Origin: UMGS1590 sp963558655
Lineage (GTDB): Bacteria; Bacillota; Peptococcia; Peptococcales; Peptococcaceae
Direction: 5' to 3'
DNA: 64,000 bases
NCBI GenBank assembly: GCA_963558655.1
Contig: CAUWHJ010000001.1
Span: 133,752 to 197,751, forward strand
The notes below the pieces were generated by a model that searched no databases, was not told the origin of the DNA, and worked only from the letters and a program-made list of their open reading frames with translations. Below, one piece after another: positions 1 through 8,100 of the stretch. Position numbers and translations under genes: made by a program. Each line of letters opens with the position of its first letter. Positions within the stretch are counted from its first letter, which is position 1.

Positions 1-332
1 CCAGTCAGCACCAAACGCGCTGCGTGCGTACCGATGGCACAGGAAGCCGTACTTTCGATGATTTTTGCCGTGTTTTCCATGGTTTCCAGATCTTCCATTT
101 TGCCCTTGCCGGCTAAAATGTCACGCATAATGTTGGCCAACTGACCAAGACCGATACGGCAAGGCACGCACTTCCCGCAGGTTTGTGCGTGGCAGAGCGT
201 GAGAAAGTTCAGAGACATATCGACAGGGCAAAGCCCAGGACCAGAGGCGATGATGCGACGCTCCATGTCATGATAAAGCTGGTCCACAATCATTTGCGCT
301 TGATCGGGCGTGTTGATATCCAATCTACTCAA
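1..332 (-). CDS. NuoF-like NADH-binding 4Fe-4S domain protein (partial, runs off the left edge)
   Basis: I translated this reading frame by hand. It begins at a TTG (330-332) with a GAGGGTGG ribosome binding site 6-10 bases upstream, and it continues past the window edge. After about 45 residues it carries the motif CHAQTCGKCVPCRIG, the cysteine cluster of the NADH-ubiquinone oxidoreductase 51 kDa iron-sulfur domain (SLBB/4Fe-4S). A further Cys lies in the SCAIGT segment. In this family the domain relays electrons from NADH-derived flavin to other iron-sulfur centres. Because the cysteine domain sits at the N-terminus rather than after an FMN domain, this is more like the iron-sulfur/FAD subunits found beside clostridial hydrogenases or glutamate-synthase-like oxidoreductases than a complete NuoF. 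The exact enzyme cannot be named from this fragment. Confidence 0.75.
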   Translation of the reverse strand, partial: MSRLDINTPDQAQMIVDQLYHDMERRIIASGPGLCPVDMSLNFLTLCHAQTCGKCVPCRIGLGQLANIMRDILAGKGKMEDLETMENTAKIIESTASCAIGTHAARLVLT

Positions 333-360
333 TAGTTCCACCCTCTTCGTAAAAAATTAT

Positions 361-401
361 CCTATTAACAATTGTTGTGGCGCTAATAGAAACTATTAAC
401 A
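361..401 (-). promoter_or_regulatory. Repeated TGTTAATAG sites upstream of the NuoF-like gene
   Basis: On the minus strand the 9-mer TGTTAATAG occurs twice (plus-strand 362-370 and 393-401), spaced 31 bases apart, about three helical turns. One copy is preceded by AT, giving ATTGTTAATAG, which resembles a half-site of the NADH-sensing repressor Rex. Rex control of an NADH-linked gene is plausible but is inference from the resemblance only. Confidence 0.3.
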
Positions 402-483
402 CTCTTATTATGCCACGTTAAAGCAACGGTGTCCATCAGAGACGATATATTTTTTTGAAATTTTTGTAAAAATGTGTTTCGAT

Positions 484-513
484 AAAAAAAGCTTTCTCAA
501 ATAAAGAGAAAGC
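484..513 (-). terminator. Rho-independent terminator of first MFS gene
   Basis: Perfect 8-bp stem GCTTTCTC/GAGAAAGC with a 7-base loop, followed on the minus strand by seven T residues. Confidence 0.85.
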
Positions 514-523
514 TCAAAGATTT

Positions 524-1909
524 TTAGTATTGTTTTTTGCCGCTGTGTAGGCCTTTCATCGCACAGATGAACATAACAACGCCGAGAGCAAGGTTGAGAT
601 AAAGCGCCCATTGGGTGCCGTTGGCTGTCCCTTGAGCGATGTCATCTGGCAGAGCCGCTTGGCCAAAAGTGACGAGCGTGGAAGCAACAGCAGTACCGAT
701 GGCGCCGAAAAGTTGCTGCAAGGTGGTGATGACAGCAGTACCATCGCCATATTGATCGCCCGGCAAATTACGTAGAGCAAATGTGGTGGTATTACCAAGA
801 GCAAGGCTCTGGCCAACGCAGTAGATAATAGCAATGCCCATCATCACGAAGGCAGATACATGCACCATGAACACAGCTTCGATGGCAAGACCAATCAAAA
901 TAAGAATGAAACCGGTGGTGATAGGGATTTTTGGCCCGATGGTGTCATAAATGCGGCCGGAGAACGGATTCATCACCGCACTGATAATGCAGGCCGGAAG
1001 CACAATGCAGCCAGCCACGAAAGCGGTTACGCCGCCATGGAGCTGGAAAAGATTAGGAATCATGAAACCGCGGGTAAGCGTGACAAATTGGCAAAGAAGC
1101 AGTGTGATCAAGCAGAAAGTGAAGCAAGGTGTTTTGAGAATTGCTAAATTGAGCAGCGGTTTTTCTACCTTGTTGCAATGCTTTTTGAAAAGTACAAGCA
1201 GAACCACAGCGAGGGCAAACATGAGCCAAATGGTTGGGCTGCCAAAACCTACATGGCTGATGGCTGACAGCGGATAGATGATGCAGAAAAAGCTAATCCC
1301 TAAAAGCAGAAAGCTGATTACATCAAACGGTGCCTTTTGCAGCACGCGTGACTGACGGATACAAGTGATACCAAAAATACCTGCAATGATGAGAATTGGC
1401 AGCATGCAACCAAAAATCATGCGCCAACCGGCAATGCCGACAATCATGCCGCCAAAAGCAGGCCCAAGCGCAGGGCCAAGAACGATGGTCATGGTTGCAA
1501 GCCCCATGATGGTGGCCGTGTTTTGAAACGGCACCTGCTCAAGGATGATGATATTCATAAGAGGAATGGTGATACCACCACTGATCCCTTGCAGCATACG
1601 AGCAATGATTAGCACTGTGAAGTTTGGTGACCAAACGCCAAGCAGGGTACCAATGGTAAAAAGAATCCAAGCTGCAATGAAAAGATTTTTCATTTTGAAG
1701 CGTTTGGTCAGCCAGGATGATGTTGGAATGACAATAGCGAGCATGAGCAGGGTGACGGTGGTGACCCACTGAACCGTAGAGGTTGGAATATCAAACTCTT
1801 TCATTAGCGTTGGGAAAATAACGTTCATAGCCGTTTCTGAGGCGACAGCAACGAAACACATCAAGCCCAGCGCGAGCACCGAGACGGCGTTCAAATTCAA
1901 ATGTTTCAC
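524..1909 (-). CDS. DHA2-family MFS drug exporter, N-terminus frameshifted
   Basis: Proton-coupled efflux permease of the EmrB/QacA type, with many hydrophobic segments. The motif-rich N-terminal part (SETAMNVIFPTLMKEFD) is nearly identical to that of the neighbouring exporter at 2532-3932. The open frame can start at a GTG (1907-1909) directly abutting the MarR stop codon. The better-placed start is an ATG at 1911-1913, 13 bases after AAGGAGG, in another frame. That frame reads MSETFEFERRL and matches the paralogue's MSEFVFERRL, after which the homology shifts into the main frame. So a small indel probably separated the true N-terminus from the body. The gene may be a recent pseudogene, may use the GTG start, or may carry a sequencing error. 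It forms an operon with marR and was probably repressed by it. Confidence 0.8.
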   Translation of the reverse strand: MKHLNLNAVSVLALGLMCFVAVASETAMNVIFPTLMKEFDIPTSTVQWVTTVTLLMLAIVIPTSSWLTKRFKMKNLFIAAWILFTIGTLLGVWSPNFTVLIIARMLQGISGGITIPLMNIIILEQVPFQNTATIMGLATMTIVLGPALGPAFGGMIVGIAGWRMIFGCMLPILIIAGIFGITCIRQSRVLQKAPFDVISFLLLGISFFCIIYPLSAISHVGFGSPTIWLMFALAVVLLVLFKKHCNKVEKPLLNLAILKTPCFTFCLITLLLCQFVTLTRGFMIPNLFQLHGGVTAFVAGCIVLPACIISAVMNPFSGRIYDTIGPKIPITTGFILILIGLAIEAVFMVHVSAFVMMGIAIIYCVGQSLALGNTTTFALRNLPGDQYGDGTAVITTLQQLFGAIGTAVASTLVTFGQAALPDDIAQGTANGTQWALYLNLALGVVMFICAMKGLHSGKKQY

Positions 1910-2386
1910 TCATGATTTGGTGTGTTCCTCCTTCAAATCTTTAGTGGAAAAATCCTCGTTTTTAAGCAATTCCCAGGCTTTTTCAATGGTAGAAATGGTG
2001 ACGCAGAGATCGTAGTTATCAAGCTCGGAAAACAAAGTGGCAAGGTAACTGTGGAACTCATTGACATAAGTTTGATAGAGTTCTTGGCCATAGTTGGTGA
2101 GTACAAGGACATGGCTTCGTTTATCTGTGACATCCGGACGTTTTTCGATGGCGCCGTGTTTTTCCAGCTCGCTGAGCATGCGAGTAATGCTTGGCATCGT
2201 GCCATCGAGAAACAGAGCCACATCGCTGGGATGAACAGATTTTTGCATAAGATTGAGTTGATAGATGGCGTCAATAGCGTGCACCTGGCGTGGCGTCATC
2301 CAATCTGGAAGCTTTGGCAGACAGCTCAATGTGCGTTTGGCAAGCTGGCAAGCGTCCAGAAAAGCGCGTGTAAGACAAGTATCCAT
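1910..2386 (-). CDS. MarR-family transcriptional regulator
   Basis: A 158-residue winged-helix regulator. The middle contains the recognition-helix and wing pattern of the MarR family: HPSDVALFLDGTMPSITRML followed by LEKHGAIEKRPDVTDKRSH, the DxRxx wing. MarR proteins bind DNA as dimers and release it on binding aromatic ligands or upon oxidation. It is co-directional with, and abuts, the first MFS gene, and a second paralogous exporter lies just upstream. It is therefore likely to control one or both exporters and itself. Start ATG is supported by GGAGG six bases upstream. Confidence 0.9.
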   Translation of the reverse strand: MDTCLTRAFLDACQLAKRTLSCLPKLPDWMTPRQVHAIDAIYQLNLMQKSVHPSDVALFLDGTMPSITRMLSELEKHGAIEKRPDVTDKRSHVLVLTNYGQELYQTYVNEFHSYLATLFSELDNYDLCVTISTIEKAWELLKNEDFSTKDLKEEHTKS

Positions 2387-2427
2387 GTTCTACCTCCAAA
2401 ATATTATCATGGGTAACAACACAAAAA

Positions 2428-2463
2428 CATTACAATTATATGGAATAGTAATGAATTTGTCAA
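2428..2463 (-). promoter_or_regulatory. marR promoter with overlapping palindromic operator
   Basis: A consensus promoter on the minus strand: TTGACA at 2458-2463, 17-base spacer, TATAAT at 2435-2440. An inverted repeat CATTAC-N14-GTAATG (2428-2453) covers the -10 box and spacer. This is a natural position for an autorepressor operator, and MarR is the obvious candidate. The promoter is seen; the regulator assignment is inferred. Confidence 0.75.
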
Positions 2464-2484
2464 TGTTAAGTTTGTGGATTTAAT

Positions 2485-2511
2485 GAAAAAAACACGCCCG
2501 TAAGGACGTGT
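2485..2511 (-). terminator. Terminator of second MFS gene
   Basis: Stem ACACGTCC/GGGCGTGT (one G-T pair) with a short loop, then six T residues on the minus strand, 20 bases after the stop codon at 2532. Confidence 0.8.
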
Positions 2512-2531
2512 AAAAAGGAAAGGTTTAGTTT

Positions 2532-3932
2532 TTATTTTTTTCCTATGCTAAGCGCTTTGAGCGCGCAGAGCAACATGACAATAGCTAATGCAAGACACAT
2601 ATACAACGCCCACTGGACACCCACTGCTGTACCGGAAGAAAGGTCAGCAGGCATTGTTGCCTGGCCAAAAGAAACAACCGTTGAAGCAACAGCTGTGCCA
2701 ACAGCGCCAAACAATTGCTGCATGGTGTTAATGACAGCAGTACCATCGGCGGTGCGAGTCTCTGGCAGATTGCGTAAAGCGAAGGTTATCGTATTGCCAG
2801 TAGCCAGACTTTGTCCGACACAATAGATGATGCAAATTGCCATCATTATATAAGCACTGACATGCAACATTAAAACAGTTTCCAAAGTAATATCAACAAG
2901 GATAAAAAGAAATCCCAGTGTGATTGGCAGCTTTGGACCAAGCGTATCATAGAGACGGCCGCCAACAGGACTTAGCAATGCACCAATGATGCAGGCTGGT
3001 AGAACAATACAACCTGCGAGAAAAGCTGATTCGCCATTTACAAGTTGAAATGCGTTTGGGATCATAAAGCCGCGTGCCAAAGTGAGAAATTGGCATAAAA
3101 GCAATGCGATGAGACACAGTGAAAAAGCAGGCGTTCGTAGAATCATCAAGTTGAGTAATGGCGTGTCGCGTTTGTCGCAATGACGTTTGAAAAGAAGAAG
3201 TGCTACCAGTGCAATAACGATCAGAATCCAGACAACAGGGTTGGTAACGCCCCAATGGCTGATGTTTGATAATGGAACGAGCAGACAGACGAAACATACT
3301 GCCAGAAGCAAAAAGCCTGTTAAATCAAAAGGTTGTTTATCAATGGCCGACGATTGATAAATACACGTTAAACCGCCAATAGCTGAGATAATTACAAAAG
3401 GCAGTAAAAAAGCGAAAATCATACGCCAGCCCGCAATACCGACAATGGCACCGCCAATAGCAGGCCCAAGCGCTGGTCCTAATGCAATGGTCAACGTTGC
3501 GCAGCCCATAATGGTTGCTGTGTTTCGCACAGGTACCTGTTCAATGATGATATTACTCATCATCGGCAAGGCCATCCCAGTGCCAACACCCTGCAGCATA
3601 CGCCCTAGAATAAGCGTGAAGAAATTTGGCGACCACAGACCGAGTAATGTGCCGGCTGTAAAGAAAAAGATCGCGGCCGCAAAAAGTGTGCGCGTGCGAA
3701 AACATTTTTTCAGCCATGATGATGTTGGAATAATGATGGCAAGCATCAGAAGATTGATCGTCGTTACCCACTGCACGGTTGATGTGCCGATACCGAATTC
3801 TTTCATCAAGGTTGGGAAAATGACATTCATTGCCGTCTCAGCGCAAACACCCGTGAAAGTGATCAGCCCCGTCGCAATAACAGAAATGATGACGCGTTTA
3901 TCCAGGCGACGTTCAAAAACAAATTCACTCAT
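2532..3932 (-). CDS. DHA2-family MFS drug exporter
   Basis: A 466-residue membrane permease of the EmrB/QacA type, starting MSEFVFERRLDKR and followed by the conserved AETAMNVIFPTLMKEFG segment at the end of the first helix. It is an intact paralogue of the exporter at 524-1909, so the locus is a tandem duplication split by marR. The SD AAGGAGG is 16 bases from the ATG, which is long. A start-stop micro-ORF (ATG TTC TAA) sits between SD and start. Function is probably export of a hydrophobic or aromatic toxicant; the substrate is unknown. Confidence 0.88.
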   Translation of the reverse strand: MSEFVFERRLDKRVIISVIATGLITFTGVCAETAMNVIFPTLMKEFGIGTSTVQWVTTINLLMLAIIIPTSSWLKKCFRTRTLFAAAIFFFTAGTLLGLWSPNFFTLILGRMLQGVGTGMALPMMSNIIIEQVPVRNTATIMGCATLTIALGPALGPAIGGAIVGIAGWRMIFAFLLPFVIISAIGGLTCIYQSSAIDKQPFDLTGFLLLAVCFVCLLVPLSNISHWGVTNPVVWILIVIALVALLLFKRHCDKRDTPLLNLMILRTPAFSLCLIALLLCQFLTLARGFMIPNAFQLVNGESAFLAGCIVLPACIIGALLSPVGGRLYDTLGPKLPITLGFLFILVDITLETVLMLHVSAYIMMAICIIYCVGQSLATGNTITFALRNLPETRTADGTAVINTMQQLFGAVGTAVASTVVSFGQATMPADLSSGTAVGVQWALYMCLALAIVMLLCALKALSIGKK

Positions 3933-3990
3933 AAATTTAGAACATAACCCTCCTTATAATAAAAGATGAAATGATGGAGAATAATTATCT

Positions 3991-4044
3991 AAGGTATTTA
4001 CCTTTAGCAATGAACATTGTAAAGGTGTTTTAGAAAATTGTCAA
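3991..4044 (-). promoter_or_regulatory. Promoter of second MFS gene with adjacent palindrome
   Basis: Minus strand TTGACA (4039-4044), 17-base spacer, TACAAT (4016-4021). Immediately downstream is the near-perfect palindrome AAGGTATTTACCTT (3991-4004), in a position where a bound repressor would block early elongation or initiation. Confidence 0.7.
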
Positions 4045-4050
4045 CCGCTT

Positions 4051-4079
4051 TTGAGCACCTTGCTAAAATATGGTATACT
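4051..4079 (+). promoter_or_regulatory. Flavin reductase promoter
   Basis: TTGAGC (4051-4056), 17-base spacer, TATACT (4074-4079). Back to back with the promoter of the MFS gene, so the two genes share a divergent control region. Confidence 0.6.
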
Positions 4080-4113
4080 GGGAAATAGAATTTTAGACCA
4101 GGAGTGATTGATT

Positions 4114-4674
4114 ATGAGAAAAAGTCTTGGCGTACAGCCACGCATCTATCCCGAACCTGTCCTCATTATTGCCGCCTATGATGAAAACGGCACCCCACAA
4201 TGTATGAACGCAGCCTGGGGTGGCCTTTGTGCGTCCGATAAAATCATGATGAGCCTGAACCCAGCCCATAAAACTGTTGCCGCATTGCGTGCCGCCGGCG
4301 CATTCAGCGTCAGCATGGGGCAGGCTGACCAAGTGACCGCTTGTGACTATGTCGGTATTACCAGCGGCAACAACGTGCCAGATAAATTTGCTCGTGCCGG
4401 CTTCCACGCCACCACCTCGGAATTGACCGGCGCTCCACTCATTGACGAACTGGCTTACACTCTCGACTGCGCGCTTGTCAGCTACGATGAAGAAAGCCAT
4501 ATCCTTATCGGCGAAATCAAAGACATCAGCGTTGATGAAAGCATTCTCACAGACGAAGGCAGCATCAACGTTGCCGCACTTGCACCACTCTCCTTCGATC
4601 CACACACTAAGAAATACTATAAAGTCACTGAAGCAGTCGCTGACGCTAGAAGCGTTGGTAAGAAATTGCAGTAG
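4114..4674 (+). CDS. Flavin reductase / flavoredoxin family protein
   Basis: A 186-residue FMN-binding split-barrel protein. The order of features matches the flavin reductase-like family: RKSLGVQPRIYPEPVLIIAA at the N-terminus, then a CMNAAWGG segment, KPV-like strand replacement and GAFSVSM. Such proteins reduce or bind FMN and act as small electron carriers. I took ATG 4114 (AGGAG ten bases upstream) over an in-frame TTG at 4108. It is transcribed divergently from the MFS exporter. The physiological partner is not evident. Confidence 0.85.
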   Translation: MRKSLGVQPRIYPEPVLIIAAYDENGTPQCMNAAWGGLCASDKIMMSLNPAHKTVAALRAAGAFSVSMGQADQVTACDYVGITSGNNVPDKFARAGFHATTSELTGAPLIDELAYTLDCALVSYDEESHILIGEIKDISVDESILTDEGSINVAALAPLSFDPHTKKYYKVTEAVADARSVGKKLQ

Positions 4675-4680
4675 ATAAAG

Positions 4681-4730
4681 AACGGCTCACCTTGGAATGA
4701 ACAATCCTTGTTCCAAGGTGAGCCGTTTTT
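4681..4730 (+). terminator. Strong bidirectional terminator
   Basis: Perfect 17-bp stem (4681-4697 with 4711-4727), 13-base loop, T-run following. It lies between convergent genes, the flavin reductase and the XRE regulator, and can serve both. Confidence 0.9.
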
Positions 4731-4732
4731 GT

Positions 4733-4987
4733 TTATTCTTCCTCGCGCAAAAGTTCGTCTGTTGTTACGTTCAAAATCTGTGCGAACGCCCTTAACTCAA
4801 TATCCGTTACAAACTGCTTACCACATTCGATGCGCTGGATGGCGTTCTTGTCTAAATCAATTCCCTTGAGCTGCATCAAATCCGCCAACGCTCGCTGCGA
4901 CACTTTTGGCTGCATTTGCTTACGGAGCGCACAGAGCTTCGCGCCACATATATTGTTTTTACCATCCGCAGCTCGATTCTTATACAT
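4733..4987 (-). CDS. XRE-family helix-turn-helix regulator
   Basis: An 84-residue protein with one Cro/C1-type HTH: VSQRALADLMQLKGIDLDKN followed by AIQRIECGK and a terminal NVTTDELL helix. The start at 4987 has GGAGG seven bases upstream; a longer in-frame version to 5035 lacks a site. Its promoter region, rich in TGACAT/ATGTCA palindromes, lies between it and the divergent surface-protein gene. I infer that it regulates itself and possibly that gene. Confidence 0.85.
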   Translation of the reverse strand: MYKNRAADGKNNICGAKLCALRKQMQPKVSQRALADLMQLKGIDLDKNAIQRIECGKQFVTDIELRAFAQILNVTTDELLREEE

Positions 4988-5013
4988 GTGCGCCCCTCCA
5001 AAATAGATATTGT

Positions 5014-5105
5014 TGTCATCGTAAATGACATTCACTGCTTGTCAATTTATTTCATACGTAGTGTATGATGAAATAATAGGGAAAGTGACATCTAGTGAAT
5101 GTCAT
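5014..5105. promoter_or_regulatory. Shared regulatory region with repeated ATGTCA palindromes
   Basis: The 12-mer AGTGAATGTCAT occurs at 5094-5105 and, inverted, at 5025-5036. Each copy is part of a smaller palindrome (TGTCAT..ATGACA at 5014-5030; TGACAT..ATGTCA at 5086-5104). Between them TCATAC-N5-GTATGA (5052-5068) forms another dyad. A TTGACA on the minus strand (5039-5044) could serve the XRE gene. The arrangement looks like paired operators controlling two divergent genes. Confidence 0.55.
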
Positions 5106-5145
5106 CAGATAAAACCAACACTATAAAGGAAGGGAGAATTTTTTA

Positions 5146-8100
5146 ATGAAAAAACAAAAAGTGTTGAGCGCGCTCCTGGCAATGACCATGTTTTGCACCA
5201 TGGCACCGCCAGCGGCAGCTCTGGCAGAGGAGACGAACACTGAAGCGGTGGAGGATTATAGCAGTGATCATTCTCTCGAAGTTATGGGCGGAAAATTAGG
5301 TAAAGATTACACTATTGAAAATGGAGTTATTACGGTTAAGACTTCCACTCCGTTAACTATTTATGGTGCTGGAGAGAATGTTAGAGGGAAAATTGTTATT
5401 TCAGAAAATGTAGAAGCAAACATTGCATTAGAGGCGTTACGTCTTTTTAGTCAGGATGGAGCTGCATTAGAAATATCTAAGAACTCGACTGCTAATGTTA
5501 AGGGGGTTAACGATGATTTAAACAATGAGAATGGCGATTTTAGTTCTCTTAGTGGAAGTGATCAATCACAAGCAATTCTCATTCAGAATAGTGGAATGTT
5601 AAATATTGATGTTGAAGGTGGTTGCCGGTTAAACTGTGAAGGCGTAATAAAAAACGATGGCAGCATTGCGATTGATGGAAGTGGTATTTTTGAAATAGGA
5701 GAATATCAATCGAATCCTTCTGTTGATGGTGGAAAGATGATCGTTAATAATGGCATCGTGAGATTTTATTCTATAGATGTGGATAAATTCGAGGTTAATG
5801 GTGGCGAAGTCGGCGTTCGCAACGAAGAGAGTGGAGCTATTAATGCTGATAAATGTGTTATTAATAATGGCTTAATTGATTGGTTTATAGAAAACTATGA
5901 TTCTTGGAATAATGATGATGTTATAGGGCCAAGATTATTTGTATCTGATAGTTTGCAGATTAAAGGTGGCGATTTTTATGGAGGAAATATTTCAAGAAAC
6001 AGTGTCTATGGTTGTCCGGTTGTTGATGGAAAAGCTGTTTCTGTGAAACAATTTAATGAAGACAGAGGATATCCAAAATTTACTGTTGTAGATGATGACC
6101 AGATAAATAGTTTGCAGGTATCTGGCACAGGGGGCAGCTATAAGAATCGTGTTTTAACACTTAATGATGGTGCTGACGTTATCATATCTTCAAAAGGTCA
6201 GACAAATGATAATATCCAGGTTGGCGATTATAATAATCCGGTTCATGCAACTTTAACTTTGTCAGGCGTGGATATTCATTCAGCGAAACCGACGATTTTT
6301 GTTGAAGAAGGAAGCTCATTGACATTGATTCTAAAAGATGGCACAAACAATAGGCTTCAAAGTGTTGGAGCTGAAATGTCAGCTATTCGTGTTAAAGATT
6401 ATGATCGTTATGATCATAGTGATAGTGTACTTACAATTCAAGGGAAAGAAACATTAAATGTTCAAGGGCGTAATTCTGGGATAGGTGCTGCCGGTGGGCA
6501 GATTAACATTGAAAATGGAAATATTATTGCAACTCTCGGGTCATCAGCTTTTGGTGCAGCAATTGGGGGTGAATATCGATCCCATGCTCAGATAAATATT
6601 TCTGGTGGGACAATTAAGGCTGAAGGGGCTACAGGCATTGGAAGCGGTTACGGAGACGCAGATATAATGATCTCGGGTGGAAATATCGAAGCGATTGGTC
6701 ATTTAGGCGCCGCAATTGGTAATGGCAATCTTGGTCAAGGCGGAAGTATTTTGATTGAAGATGGACATATCTACGCGACAACTGATTGTGGTAGCGCTGC
6801 TATTGGCGGCGGTGTTGATAGTTCTATTGAAGAAATTACAATTAAAGGGGGTAATATAATTGCTGAAACAAAACCTGAATCATATTATCAGAGTAGTGGT
6901 GCTGCCATTGGTACAGGTTACGCGCGAGGCAATTTAGATAACCCAGACCAAGAAAGAAATTCTTCTGTAGGCAATATCTCTATTTCTGGTGGAAATATTA
7001 TTGCAAAAAGTGGAACTGGAGCTGCGGCGATTGGTAGTGGCCAATCATTAGATGGATATATTACTCAGGTTGGTTTCATCGAAATCACTGGTGGCACGGT
7101 TGAAGCTTATGGTGGTAAAGGAGCTGCTGGTATTGGCGCAGGAAAGGGTGGCATTGACGGTACTTTTTCTACCGGTGATGGCGATCCTGTGATTATAACG
7201 AACAGCATCAGCGATCAGAATAGTGAAAGCGTTTGGAATGGTGTATTCATTGTTGATAATATGAACAAAGGCATCGGTAAGGTGTATGGTGATACTGTAA
7301 CGCCAACGGCTGATTTCACGATTCCTGATGGAAAGACGCTGGAAGTTGATGCGGGTCAGCAGTTGATTGTTGCAGATGGCATCACGGCAACGAACAATGG
7401 CACGGTGATGCGTGACAAAGATGGTGTGGTTGATGTGCAGGGCACATGGCTGGGTAATCCGGTGATGGTGAAAGGTGAAGAAGAAGGCACGGCGGTCACG
7501 GGTGTGCAACTTAGTAAGAATAAAATGACCTTGCAGCCGGGTAAGAGCAAGCGATTGACGGCGACGGTTTTGCCGGAAACCGCTGAAAATAAAAATGTTA
7601 CCTGGCAGAGCAGCGATGAGCGTGTGGCGACGGTCAACAAAAACGGCCGAGTGACAGCGGCAGGCGAAGGTACGGCGGTGATTACTGTTACTACCGAAGA
7701 AGGCGGTTTTACGGCGCAGTGCAAGGTGACGGTGTCGCAGAAAGCACCGGAAACGGTAGCTGTGGATAATGTCGCTTTGTCGCACAAGCGGTTGACGATG
7801 AACGTTGGCGAAACGGCAACGTTAGCGGCAACGGTGTCACCGGCTGATGCGACGAACAAGAATGTGTCCTGGAAGAGCAACGACGAGGACGTAGTGTCTG
7901 TGGATGCTAATGGTAAGTTGACGGCTGTTGAGAGCGGCACGGCAACGGTGACGGTCACCACGGAAGACGGGAATTTTACAGCGCTGTGCAAGGTAACGGT
8001 TGTTGACCCTGATGATACGACTACGGATACCGAGACCAAACCGGATGGCAGCACAGAGACGACCGTAGAAGATGCGAATGGCTCCAGCTCGACAACGGTT

